From Planctomycetales bacterium 10988 (lineage in GTDB: Bacteria; Planctomycetota; Planctomycetia; Pirellulales; Pb10988): a stretch of DNA of 64,000 nucleotides. The stretch lies in the NCBI GenBank assembly GCA_009664345.1, contig CP043547.1, positions 4,182,709 to 4,246,708 on the forward strand. Direction: 5' to 3'. Both the position numbers and the translations under genes were made by a program. This document shows positions 56,886 to 64,000 of this stretch, piece after piece. The notes beneath the pieces were generated by a model. It saw nothing but the letters and a program-made list of their open reading frames with translations. It did no database searches and had not been told where the DNA came from. Numbering within the stretch: the stretch's first letter is position 1; each line of letters begins with the position of its first letter.

Positions 56886-57320
56886 ATGGCACTCCGAAAA
56901 CATCAAGAGCAGCTGGAACATGACACAGAATATGACCGCCTACTTTTGGATGGCGAGCCTTTCGCCGGCACCCTTATCCCTACACCGACAGACCCCGACC
57001 GCTGGGAGGAGGAATATCGCAACGGGCTTCCGCACGGTTGGTACAGGCTATGGTGGCGGTCAGGGCATCTACGGTCGCTCCGGCACCACAAGTGGGGTTG
57101 GATGCATGGCTCCTATCAAAATTGGTACGAAAATGGGCAGATCGAAGAGGAGAGTGAGTACGAGCTGGCCATCTGCAAGCGTCGCAAACGCTGGGACGAA
57201 GAGGGCAACCTGGTCGAGGACTATGTGCTGCATGGCAATTCCCGCGATCACGAGAGCCTCCTGGCGATGCGGAAGGCATACTACGGCCACACTGGCGAAG
57301 AGCGGGGGGATGAAGAATAA
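56886..57320 (+). CDS. YwqK/MORN-variant family protein, tandem copy 2
   Basis: 144 residues from the ATG at 56886, chosen because MALRKHQEQLEH lines up with the starts of the three paralogues; an ATG at 56838 would add 16 residues unlike the others. Same layout: LLDGEPFAGTL, EYRNGLPHGWYRLWWRSGHL, WGWMHGSYQNWYENGQIEEE, RRKRWDEEGNLVEDY. It ends early (GHTGEERGDEE), like copy 4. The gap to copy 1 is 59 bp and to copy 3 also 59 bp, so one transcript is likely. Confidence 0.83.
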   Translation: MALRKHQEQLEHDTEYDRLLLDGEPFAGTLIPTPTDPDRWEEEYRNGLPHGWYRLWWRSGHLRSLRHHKWGWMHGSYQNWYENGQIEEESEYELAICKRRKRWDEEGNLVEDYVLHGNSRDHESLLAMRKAYYGHTGEERGDEE

Positions 57321-57379
57321 ATGCTTCTTGCCCCGCCTGATCGGACCGAAGGCCCTAACTTTCTGAGAGAGGTAATCCT

Positions 57380-57844
57380 ATGAATCTTCGAAGACACCAC
57401 GGAGAACTTGATTATTTCCCCGAGACCGATCAGATGATGTTGGACGGAAGACCCTTCACCGGAATCTTGATCCCCAAACCCGGCAGTCGCAGGAGTTCAG
57501 AAAAGGAATACCGGAATGGGGTGCTTCACGGCCTCAGTCGGAGTTGCTGGCCTTCTGGGGGTCCGAAATTCCTTTGGGAGACCAAATGGGGAGCCCAACA
57601 CGGCATCAGCAAGGAGTGGTACGAGAATGGGCAGCTAGAAGAAGAGGCCATGTACGAGCTTGGAACTTGCAGGTGCCGTAGGCGGTGGGACGAGGGAGGC
57701 AACCTTCTGGAGGATTACAGACTCGAAGAAGACTCTGAGGAATATGAATTCCTACTAAAATTACGCAAAACATACTACGGCCATGAGGGCGAAGAACGCG
57801 GCGATGAGATTATCCCTGGTTTTGAAGACTCCGAGGAAGAGTAA
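57380..57844 (+). CDS. YwqK/MORN-variant family protein, tandem copy 3
   Basis: 154 residues; GAGAGGT lies about 6 nt before the ATG. NLRRHHGELDYFPETDQM is closest to copy 1, as are the MORN repeats (EYRNGVLHGLSRSCWPSGGP, WGAQHGISKEWYENGQLEEE) and the C-terminal GHEGEERGDEIIPGFEDSEEE (identical to copy 1 apart from two positions over the ending). This suggests that the array grew by duplicating a two-gene unit. Confidence 0.84.
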   Translation: MNLRRHHGELDYFPETDQMMLDGRPFTGILIPKPGSRRSSEKEYRNGVLHGLSRSCWPSGGPKFLWETKWGAQHGISKEWYENGQLEEEAMYELGTCRCRRRWDEGGNLLEDYRLEEDSEEYEFLLKLRKTYYGHEGEERGDEIIPGFEDSEEE

Positions 57845-57890
57845 AAAGGGAATCTCTTAAAATGCAAAAAATACTCTTAGGTTTATCGCT

Positions 57891-58358
57891 ATGACCCTGC
57901 GAAGGCACGAAGGAGAACTTGATGAAGATGAGACAGCGATGAGACTCCTTCTTGACGGGGAACCTTTCACGGGGGTCTTGATACCGATGCCCGGCTCGAC
58001 CCGTCGATGGGAACAAGAATTTCTTGATGGGGTTCCCCATGGTTACTATAGAAGCTGGTGGCCGTCGGGGAGGCTGGAATCCCTGAGGGAGTATAAGGGA
58101 GGATGCGGCGGACATGGTATTAGCAAGGAATGGCATGAAAGCGGGCGGCTGGAGGAAGTGAGCGAGATTGAACTCGGGATCTGCAAACGTCGAAAACGAT
58201 GGGATCGTGAGGGCGAACTGATTGAGCATTACATTCTTGACAAGGACTCGGATGGATACAAAATTTTGCTGGCACGCCGAAGATCTTGCTATGGGCATGA
58301 AGGTGAAGAGCGTGGGGATGAAGAAAGCCAGCATCCAGAAAGCTCCGAGCCGGAGTAG
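57891..58358 (+). CDS. YwqK/MORN-variant family protein, tandem copy 4
   Basis: 155 residues. MTLRRHEGELDEDETAM is the start; it lacks the Tyr-Phe pair of copies 1 and 3. MORN-like repeats (FLDGVPHGYYRSWWPSGRLE; GGHGISKEWHESGRLEE) are followed by KRRKRWDREGELIEHY. The first core motif has drifted (FLDGVPHG for YRNGxxHG). C-terminus GHEGEERGDEESQHPESSEPE is of the copy-2 type with an extra tail. Last gene of the array; map follows after 180 bp. Confidence 0.83.
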   Translation: MTLRRHEGELDEDETAMRLLLDGEPFTGVLIPMPGSTRRWEQEFLDGVPHGYYRSWWPSGRLESLREYKGGCGGHGISKEWHESGRLEEVSEIELGICKRRKRWDREGELIEHYILDKDSDGYKILLARRRSCYGHEGEERGDEESQHPESSEPE

Positions 58359-58537
58359 TTTGCGGTTTCTCAGTTGCCCAAGGTGGTCGCCTTTGCTTGC
58401 TGAGAGGAAGCGAAGAGGGGTGGGCATGGCGGAGACTTTTCCTAGAGAAATCGCGGCTTTTGGGGGGACATGCTTGAACTTTTATCGGTTGTCCCCTATG
58501 GTTGATTTGTTCGAAACCAACCTTAGGAACTATGAAA

Positions 58538-59362
58538 ATGTCGCGATCTTCTTCCCGCTGGATGTCTTTGAAATCTCCCCGTGAACTAAAATTGATGCGA
58601 GAAGCCGGTTTGATCAACTTCCAGGCTCACCGCATCGTGGCGGAATTGGTACGCCCTGGCATTAAGACGGGGGATATCGAGGCCGCGGTCGCTGCACACT
58701 TCGAAAAAGAAGGCGTGATTCCCTTATTTAAAGGCGTTCCTGGCGTGACTCCCTATCCGGCGGTCACGTGCCTTTCGGTGAATGAACAGATCGTTCACGG
58801 CATTCCCGGCGATCGTGTCTTGCAAGAAGGCGATGTGCTGAGCGTCGACACGGGCAACAAAAAGAACGGCTGGTGTGCCGACTCCGCTTATACGCATCCG
58901 ATCGGTAAAGTCAGTCCCGAGGCGAGTCACCTGCTGCAAGTCACCAAAAAGACGCTCGAAATTGCGATCGAAAAGATGGGCACCTGCCAACGCTGGAGCG
59001 AAGTCGCCGCCGCGATGGAGGCCTATGTCAAAGACGAAGGGCTGACCGTGGTGGAAAACTTCGTCGGCCATGGAATTGGCAAAGAGATGCACGAAGCCCC
59101 GCAAGTTCCGAACTATGTGCCGAGCGATTTCTCTCGCCGGAATGATTTCGAACTGCGACCCGGTTTGGTTTTGGCCGTTGAGCCGATGGTGAATTTGGGG
59201 ACGGATAAGACGATCACCGAAGACGATCATTGGACCGTTTCCACCGCGGATGGCAAGGCAAGTGCCCACTTCGAACATACCATCGCGATCACCGAAGATG
59301 GCCCTCTGCTCCTGACTGCCGGCCCCGAAGGCGAACGCTGGCCCGACGAAATCATCGTCTAG
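58538..59362 (+). CDS. map: Methionine aminopeptidase, type I
   Basis: 274 residues from the ATG at 58538, which lies 9 nt after an AGGA; ATG 58532 and 58562 are alternatives. Removes the N-terminal Met of new proteins. All five metal ligands are visible in order: Asp in LSVDTG, Asp in CADSAYT, His in GHGIGKEMHEAP, Glu in AVEPMV and Glu in FEHTIAI. No N-terminal zinc finger or type II insert, so type Ia-like. It is followed 83 bp later by the NuoE-like gene in the same direction. Confidence 0.95.
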   Translation: MSRSSSRWMSLKSPRELKLMREAGLINFQAHRIVAELVRPGIKTGDIEAAVAAHFEKEGVIPLFKGVPGVTPYPAVTCLSVNEQIVHGIPGDRVLQEGDVLSVDTGNKKNGWCADSAYTHPIGKVSPEASHLLQVTKKTLEIAIEKMGTCQRWSEVAAAMEAYVKDEGLTVVENFVGHGIGKEMHEAPQVPNYVPSDFSRRNDFELRPGLVLAVEPMVNLGTDKTITEDDHWTVSTADGKASAHFEHTIAITEDGPLLLTAGPEGERWPDEIIV

Positions 59363-59445
59363 CGGAGAGTCTAAGCAAGGGCTAAGCGGGAGTCTGCGAG
59401 GAAGGATCGTTCTTTTCCCCTCGTTTCCGAGGACCTGTTGGTGTC

Positions 59446-59976
59446 ATGAGTGATTTCAAGTCGAATGCCCGGCCTTCGCCCGATCCCTTGATTCTGCCGA
59501 TTCCCGATTCTTTAAAGGCGATCTTCGCCCCCTTTCGCGACCCGCTGGCAACCGAGGAACAACTCCCCGAAATCCTCTCCGCCATTCAAGCCCGATACGG
59601 ATATTTGCCGGAGCGGCATTTGCGTTATCTCACCAGAGAGTTCCCGATCACGCTTTCTCGGGTGTATAAGGTTGCCTTCGCGGAGGAAGGAAAATACACA
59701 TTCGATCCGCCGGGCAAGCATCGACTGGGGATTTGCCTCGGGCCGTATTGTTCACAACGGAATTCCGAGGCGATCGTGCATGCTGTTTCGAAATCCCTTG
59801 ATCTTGAACCAGAAGACACCACCCCGGACGGGCAGCTTTCTCTGCAAATCATGTACTGTGCCGGACATTGCCGCCAAGGCCCGATCCTGATGGCCGACGA
59901 CGAAGCACATTTCGAATCGAATCCGGAGCGAGCTTGTCGGATTGCGGGGAAGCTAAGAGGAACGGAAGGGGAGTGA
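59446..59976 (+). CDS. NuoE-like [2Fe-2S] thioredoxin-fold protein
   Basis: 176 residues. N-terminal helical part (ILSAIQARYGYLPERHLRYL) followed by a thioredoxin-like [2Fe-2S] domain with cysteines in CLGPYC and CAGHC, separated by TTPDGQLSLQ, matching the NuoE/HoxE pattern C-x4-C ... C-x3-C. NuoE passes electrons from NADH oxidation in complex I; homologues serve formate dehydrogenases and hydrogenases. No nuoF or other complex I gene is adjacent, so it may be a stand-alone member. Repeat copy B begins 12 bp after the stop. Confidence 0.85.
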   Translation: MSDFKSNARPSPDPLILPIPDSLKAIFAPFRDPLATEEQLPEILSAIQARYGYLPERHLRYLTREFPITLSRVYKVAFAEEGKYTFDPPGKHRLGICLGPYCSQRNSEAIVHAVSKSLDLEPEDTTPDGQLSLQIMYCAGHCRQGPILMADDEAHFESNPERACRIAGKLRGTEGE

Positions 59977-59988
59977 ACGCGGGTTGCT

Positions 59989-60207
59989 AGGGTAACGGAG
60001 CGTGTTCGGTGTTCGGTTTTCCGTGTTCGGTACTCCAGGGTCACGCTGCCTTTGGTGCCCGATACAAGCACCATGGAACGAGTCTTCCCTATAAAAGCGA
60101 TCTTCACCCGCTCTCAATATTCACCCCAAGAGCCGAACACCGAACACTGAAAACCGAACACGTTTCGTGACCTCGGTGTTCGTGAAACCCCGCTAACGCG
60201 GGCTTCC
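59989..60207 (-). repeat. MITE-like intergenic repeat, copy B (inverse to copy A)
   Basis: 219 bp, matching the reverse complement of 14508-14712 from end to end. The 14-bp length difference is accounted for by one extra heptamer in each arm: TGTTCGG in 60001-60030 and CCGAACA in 60133-60162. The GCCCGC-GTTA-GCGGGG hairpin end lies at 60186-60203, inside the 3' end of the LarA-like gene; its TTA-G supplies that gene's stop codon. The interior (60031-60132) is nearly the same as in copy A, and identical for about 45 bp next to the left arm. Confidence 0.87.
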
Positions 60208-61497
60208 TCCTCCCTCAATCTTTCCCGGTCCTTCAAAAAATAAATATTGGGCGTTTTCCATCAGGAGGCAAGTTGAAGGGCGTTCGAGGAGGCGGTGGAC
60301 TTCTTTTTCGGAATGAAGGGGGATGAAGTTCAAGTCTTCCATGACCTCTTCGCGTATCGGCAACCAAGCGTAAATTTTTGTATGGGTTTGGGCCTTGGCC
60401 AGATGTTGAGCGGTGAGGGCATCGGCGGGGAGGTATTGCTGCAAGGTCGAGATCGTATAGTTCAGGTCTTCTTGTTGCAGCAGGAGTTGCAGGCCTTCGG
60501 TCATCTCCTCCAGGCGGCTGGCGGGAGCGGCCTCTTTTTGCGTGGCGACCGCGGATTGTGCCTCTTCCGAAAGGTCTCCGCAACAGAGTACGATCGAACC
60601 GCCTGGCTTCACGAATGGCAAGGCCATTTCCAGCGAGTTAGCAATTTCTTCCCAGGTTAATTCCCCCGGCGATTTCTCCCAGGTGATGAGGATCGTCTCC
60701 GCGGATTGCAAGCGGGAGATTTGCCAAGCCTTCCGATAAAGGGAGGTGGCGTGCATCGCGACTTCGGCAGGCGTTCCCGCGAAATAGGCAGCATTCTTCC
60801 CCTTCCTGCCCGGCACCGCCATCAGGGCGAAATGCACTCCCAAGAGCCAAAGGACATCTTGCACTTCCTTGATGGCTGGCTCCCACGGCTGCTTGGCGAC
60901 GTAATTGATTTGCTGTTCGCGGAAGCGACGTTGGGTCGGCTCATCAGAAAACAGAGGGTAAAGAAACTCCGCTCCGGCCCGAATTCCCCAATAAGGATTG
61001 AATGTCGTTGTTCCCAGCGGCAGGACCAAATCGGCCTCGACCAACGCCCGGTTGAGATAGATACGTTCTCCATCTTGTGTAGAAGCCAAGTAGGCAATCT
61101 CTCGGCTGTTGTCCGGGTCGTGTTCCAGTAAAGTAATTGCTTCGAGCGTTTCGGCGGCGAGGTGCGGGGTCAGCTTGAGCGAGGTCTCGCCAGGGGCCTG
61201 AAGGACCGTGATGGATTCCGCCGCGATCCCGGTTTCCAGAAAGTACTTGACGGCATTTCCTACCAAGAAAGCCGCCTCCATTAACCATGGATGCACGGCA
61301 ATCGTGATGCGGTCATCCGGGGTAATTGCTTGGTTCAGAGCCGGAAAATCAAGAGGATGTTGCAAGGCATGTCGTAGGTCCGCAGCCGGCGATTGGACAC
61401 TCGTTTCGCTCTGGGAACGATGAAAGGCGACCAATTGCTCAGGGGGGAACGCGAGTCGCAGCTCGCGGAGATTACCGTATCCAATGACCGTTTCCAT
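60193..61497 (-). CDS. LarA-like (DUF2088) protein, probably without NPN cofactor site
   Basis: 434 residues from the ATG at 61497; a GTG at 61506 is possible. The N-terminal half follows the LarA/DUF2088 fold: DDRITIAVHPWLMEAAFLVG, ETGIAAESITVLQAPGET, a HDPDN...GERIYLNRALVEADLVLPLGT series. In lactate racemase LarA the next segment carries the PH...K residues that hold the nickel-pincer nucleotide; here it reads TTTFNPYWGIRAGAEFL, without the expected Lys and His. The protein is therefore probably not a classical racemase. No larB/C/E genes are nearby. Its last codons (GSPR and stop) come from repeat copy B, so the element seems to have changed the C-terminus. Confidence 0.75.
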   Translation of the reverse strand: METVIGYGNLRELRLAFPPEQLVAFHRSQSETSVQSPAADLRHALQHPLDFPALNQAITPDDRITIAVHPWLMEAAFLVGNAVKYFLETGIAAESITVLQAPGETSLKLTPHLAAETLEAITLLEHDPDNSREIAYLASTQDGERIYLNRALVEADLVLPLGTTTFNPYWGIRAGAEFLYPLFSDEPTQRRFREQQINYVAKQPWEPAIKEVQDVLWLLGVHFALMAVPGRKGKNAAYFAGTPAEVAMHATSLYRKAWQISRLQSAETILITWEKSPGELTWEEIANSLEMALPFVKPGGSIVLCCGDLSEEAQSAVATQKEAAPASRLEEMTEGLQLLLQQEDLNYTISTLQQYLPADALTAQHLAKAQTHTKIYAWLPIREEVMEDLNFIPLHSEKEVHRLLERPSTCLLMENAQYLFFEGPGKIEGGGSPR

Positions 61498-61506
61498 AGA
61501 ACACAC

Positions 61507-61944
61507 TTTTCACAAGGAGCAAAGCAACGAAGCACAGCAAGTACTATATCCTAGCAAAGAGCGGCCATCCTGCGATGGTCCCGACAAGGATCTTTTGAAA
61601 TCTTCCAGCCGGCGGTCAACATCTGACAGAAACGGAACATTTTCAATCCGAAACAAATGGTGAAAAACAGTTCCCTAGGTAAAAATAGTACGAATTCCAA
61701 CCTCTAAACGTGAAACCCGGAAGTTTTTTCTGTTTCCAAAAAAAACGATAAAATTGACTCCTGAAAGAACTTTACGAACCCGGTGGAATGAGAGATAATC
61801 AGACCGGGTCTAGGAAGGTGCCTAGGCCGACAGCTTTCTTCTTTTTTGACCTACCTAGGTTTTCGCCGGCGGCGTACCGTGACTTTTTCAAGCGTATGCA
61901 CCCGACCGATGCGAAAGGCACAGGTAGGAGGTAGTAAGCGACAA
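61507..61944. other. Intergenic region with three CCTAGG sites and a hairpin
   Basis: 438 bp between divergent genes. The palindrome CCTAGG occurs at 61674, 61821 and 61854. ACCCGGT (61778-61784) and ACCGGGT (61803-61809) form a 7-bp hairpin. A strong Shine-Dalgarno sequence (TAGGAGGT, about 61925-61932) precedes the lipoprotein gene. No gene was recognised. Confidence 0.45.
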
Positions 61945-64000
61945 ATGATGCACGGATCGCTACGAATGGTTGCCTGCTGGGCATTGGGCAGCCTGTTCTT
62001 GATTGGCTGTAGCTCAGAATCCGCGGAATTTTCTGAAGCGGAAAACCCGGACTCCAAAGTCAAAACCACTTCGCAGCGAGTCCTGCCTGTGCCCGAAACG
62101 CCGACGGGTCCTTCGGCCAAGTCCGTGCTGGAGAAGATGGTCCAGGCCTATCGCCAAGCCTCCGCGTATCAAGACGAAGGCTTCATCCTCTCGCAATTTC
62201 AATCCAATGGCCAATGGGTTCGCCAGGAGTTGGCCCCGTTCTCGGTCCGCTTTGAACGACCGAACCGGCTGTGGATGATCGCCCATAGCGCCCATGTACG
62301 GACCACCAATGAGCAACTTCAATTCTGGGTGCAATCGCTTCCGCAGCAGCTTCTGATTGCCAAACAGCCTGCCAAGCTCGCGGTGGAGCACCTTTATTTC
62401 GATCCGGTTTTCCGTCAGGAGTCCATTCAACTTCCTGTCGGCAGCCATCCGGTGATCGGCTTGTTGCTGGCGGAAGAACCTCTGAAAGCCATCTTGCAAG
62501 ATAGTGAAGAACCGCAACTCTTGGCCTCTGAATTTGTGGCGGATCGCTCCTGTTATTTGGTGCGGCTCAAACGTCCTGAAGGCAAGCTCGACTTGTGGAT
62601 CGATCAAGAAAATTATCTGCTGCGGCGGATGGCGGTTCCGATGGAGGATTACAAGGCCCAGGTCGATCCGGAGGGGGCCCTGCCCGGCTTGCAGATTTCG
62701 GTGGAACTCAAGCAGGCGGAATTTTTGCTGAAGCTTCCAGAGATCGCCTTTCCACAACCCCCGCAAGAGGCCGAGGAAGTCCGCTATTTTGTCCCACTGA
62801 CCGAGCCGCAACCGCCTTCCCAACTCCTGGGTAAATCGATCTTCTCCTTTCAATTACAACGCGATCAAGGAGCGACCCTCGGCAGGCAGGATTTAGCAGG
62901 CAAGCCGGCGGTCCTGCAAACGTGGTCGGTCTGGAATCAGACGAGTTTGATGGCCATCACCCAGCTTGAGCAGGCTCGCCTGTTATTTGTCGAAGAAACC
63001 GCCAAAGTCGCCCCGGCTGGCTCGCCCGCTCCTCCGTCAGACGCTGCTTCGAAGGCCAGCTCTTCCGCCATCCGCTGGATCGGAGTGAATACCGATGGCG
63101 AACAACTCGACTTACAGCAATTCAAGGAGGCCACCAAACGCCTCTCGATCCAAATGCTCAACACCAGAGATATGACCGGATCGTTTCAAAAGTCTTTGCC
63201 TTCGGAGGAAATCCCGCAGACCCTCGTCGTCGATGCGGAGGGGGTTGTGCAATGGCACGACATCGGTTTTTACCCGCTGGCCCCGGAGATGTTTGTTTCC
63301 CAATTGCAGCGGATTCAGGCCGGCGAAGACCTGACCGAGGAGATCCGTGAAGGCTATCAAACTGCAAAACAAGAGTACGAAAACCGCTTGGCCGAGGCTT
63401 CCTATCATCAATCGAATCCTCCTCAGCAGGAACCTTCCCCACCGGTCGCCAGCGAAGGCGAACGCCAAGTCGTGCTTGTCCATCGCTGGTCCAATTCGCA
63501 ACTCAAGGCCCCCGGCAACTTGACCGTCATCGCCGCGGGAGACTCCATCCGCAAGCCCGATCCATCCGCCATTTGGGTCCATGAAGGTTGGCAAACGCTG
63601 GCGAAGCTCAATCGTGAGGGGAATCTGGACGGAATTCAGCGGCTCGACTTACCAGCCGATTTAGGCATCACGCAACTCGTCCCGGTCACCGATCGCGGCG
63701 GAGCGGCCTACTGGGTCGGTTGGACGACGGGCGGTGCTCAGCTTCTTTTCTTTGATGCCAAGTGGCAACTTCTGTGGAAATGGCCCAAAGACCCGCAACA
63801 AGGGAGCCTTAGCGAGGTGCAAGCCGCCGACCTGGACGGAGATGGCCGCACCGAACTCCTCGTCAGCCTTTTCGGCGAAGGGGGCATTCACCAGCTTTCG
63901 CTCTCGGGTGAAGTCCTCTGGTCGAACGATCAAATCAATCATATTCTCGGCTTTGCCGTCGTCGGCCCCGATCCGCAAGGCAAACGCTATGCGTTAATCG
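61945..64000 (+). CDS. Lipoprotein with LolA-like, thioredoxin-like and FG-GAP/VCBS-type parts; 3' end outside window
   Basis: At least 685 residues; the frame stays open to the window edge. ATG 61945 (or 61948) follows TAGGAGGT. A lipoprotein signal is clear: hydrophobic stretch and lipobox LIGC with Cys22. Residues ~55-235 resemble the LolA/DUF2092 fold (MVQAYRQASAYQDEG..., PVIGLLL, LWIDQENYLLRRM). Residues ~294-440 look like a TlpA-type thioredoxin domain (LLGKSIFSFQL, DLAGKPAVLQTW, TLVVDAEGVVQW), but the CxxC motif is absent (WSVWNQTS), so it cannot be a thiol reductase. From ~510 a propeller-like region begins with a calcium-type DLDGDGRTELLVS motif (~629). Periplasmic or outer-membrane location inferred; function unknown. 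Such mixed lipoproteins occur in planctomycetes. Confidence 0.85.
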   Translation, partial: MMHGSLRMVACWALGSLFLIGCSSESAEFSEAENPDSKVKTTSQRVLPVPETPTGPSAKSVLEKMVQAYRQASAYQDEGFILSQFQSNGQWVRQELAPFSVRFERPNRLWMIAHSAHVRTTNEQLQFWVQSLPQQLLIAKQPAKLAVEHLYFDPVFRQESIQLPVGSHPVIGLLLAEEPLKAILQDSEEPQLLASEFVADRSCYLVRLKRPEGKLDLWIDQENYLLRRMAVPMEDYKAQVDPEGALPGLQISVELKQAEFLLKLPEIAFPQPPQEAEEVRYFVPLTEPQPPSQLLGKSIFSFQLQRDQGATLGRQDLAGKPAVLQTWSVWNQTSLMAITQLEQARLLFVEETAKVAPAGSPAPPSDAASKASSSAIRWIGVNTDGEQLDLQQFKEATKRLSIQMLNTRDMTGSFQKSLPSEEIPQTLVVDAEGVVQWHDIGFYPLAPEMFVSQLQRIQAGEDLTEEIREGYQTAKQEYENRLAEASYHQSNPPQQEPSPPVASEGERQVVLVHRWSNSQLKAPGNLTVIAAGDSIRKPDPSAIWVHEGWQTLAKLNREGNLDGIQRLDLPADLGITQLVPVTDRGGAAYWVGWTTGGAQLLFFDAKWQLLWKWPKDPQQGSLSEVQAADLDGDGRTELLVSLFGEGGIHQLSLSGEVLWSNDQINHILGFAVVGPDPQGKRYALI

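Overview
The window looks like the replication-origin region of a planctomycete chromosome (phylum Planctomycetota, probably class Planctomycetia). The evidence is the order dnaA - oriC-like spacer - dnaN - dciA (DUF721) - gyrB, two very large Ser/Thr kinases (one with about 21 WD40 repeats), a giant SdrD-type repeat protein, a formylmethanofuran dehydrogenase subunit C homologue (tetrahydromethanopterin-linked C1 genes are typical of planctomycetes), TadE-like pseudopilins and a TopA with a poly-lysine tail. No rRNA, tRNA, phage, transposase or CRISPR array was recognised.

Layout. 0-8.5 kb: 3' part of a giant secreted protein with 16 SdrD B-like modules in a seven-module super-repeat, then DUF11-like modules. 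8.9-14.5 kb: zinc-ribbon/kinase/TM/coiled-coil/WD40 receptor kinase. 14.7-18.4 kb (minus strand): topA and a crotonase-family enzyme. 19.3-23.5 kb: SurA/PpiD-like membrane-anchored protein and a cysteine desulfurase. 23.8-30.0 kb: replication block dnaA, oriC candidate, dnaN, dciA, gyrB. 30.4-35.2 kb: a membrane kinase-pseudokinase, fhcC, a small antitoxin-like protein and hisI. 35.3-36.4 kb (minus): two TadE-like genes. 37.3-39.6 kb: purE and a Thermus-type isocitrate dehydrogenase. 40.4-43.2 kb (minus): an ABC exporter fused to a DUF1854 domain. 44.1 kb: a 56-residue DUF1328-like membrane protein. 44.8-53.7 kb: a 2981-residue cyclic beta-1,2-glucan synthase. 53.8-58.4 kb: an accessory cluster with an Imm49-like immunity protein, two related TPR proteins and four tandem YwqK/MORN-like paralogues. 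58.5-64 kb: map, a NuoE-like ferredoxin, a LarA-like protein and the start of a large lipoprotein cut by the window edge.

The replication genes form one functional group: initiator, clamp, helicase-loader type DciA and gyrase B, with topA nearby on the other strand. The DnaA lacks the usual N-terminal domain I, which fits a DciA-based loading route. Several convergent gene pairs share strong bidirectional hairpin terminators, two of which contain the stop codon of the opposing gene.

The most unusual non-coding signal is a dispersed intergenic repeat family built on the heptamer CCGAACA/TGTTCGG. Two near-full copies in opposite orientation (14508-14712 and 59989-60207) carry long terminal inverted repeats, differ in length by exactly two heptamers (one added in each arm), and both start with a short GC hairpin placed at the 3' end of a gene. 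Degenerate relatives lie at about 22101 and 27238-27446. The second main candidate is the orphan immunity-type cluster at 53.8-58.4 kb.
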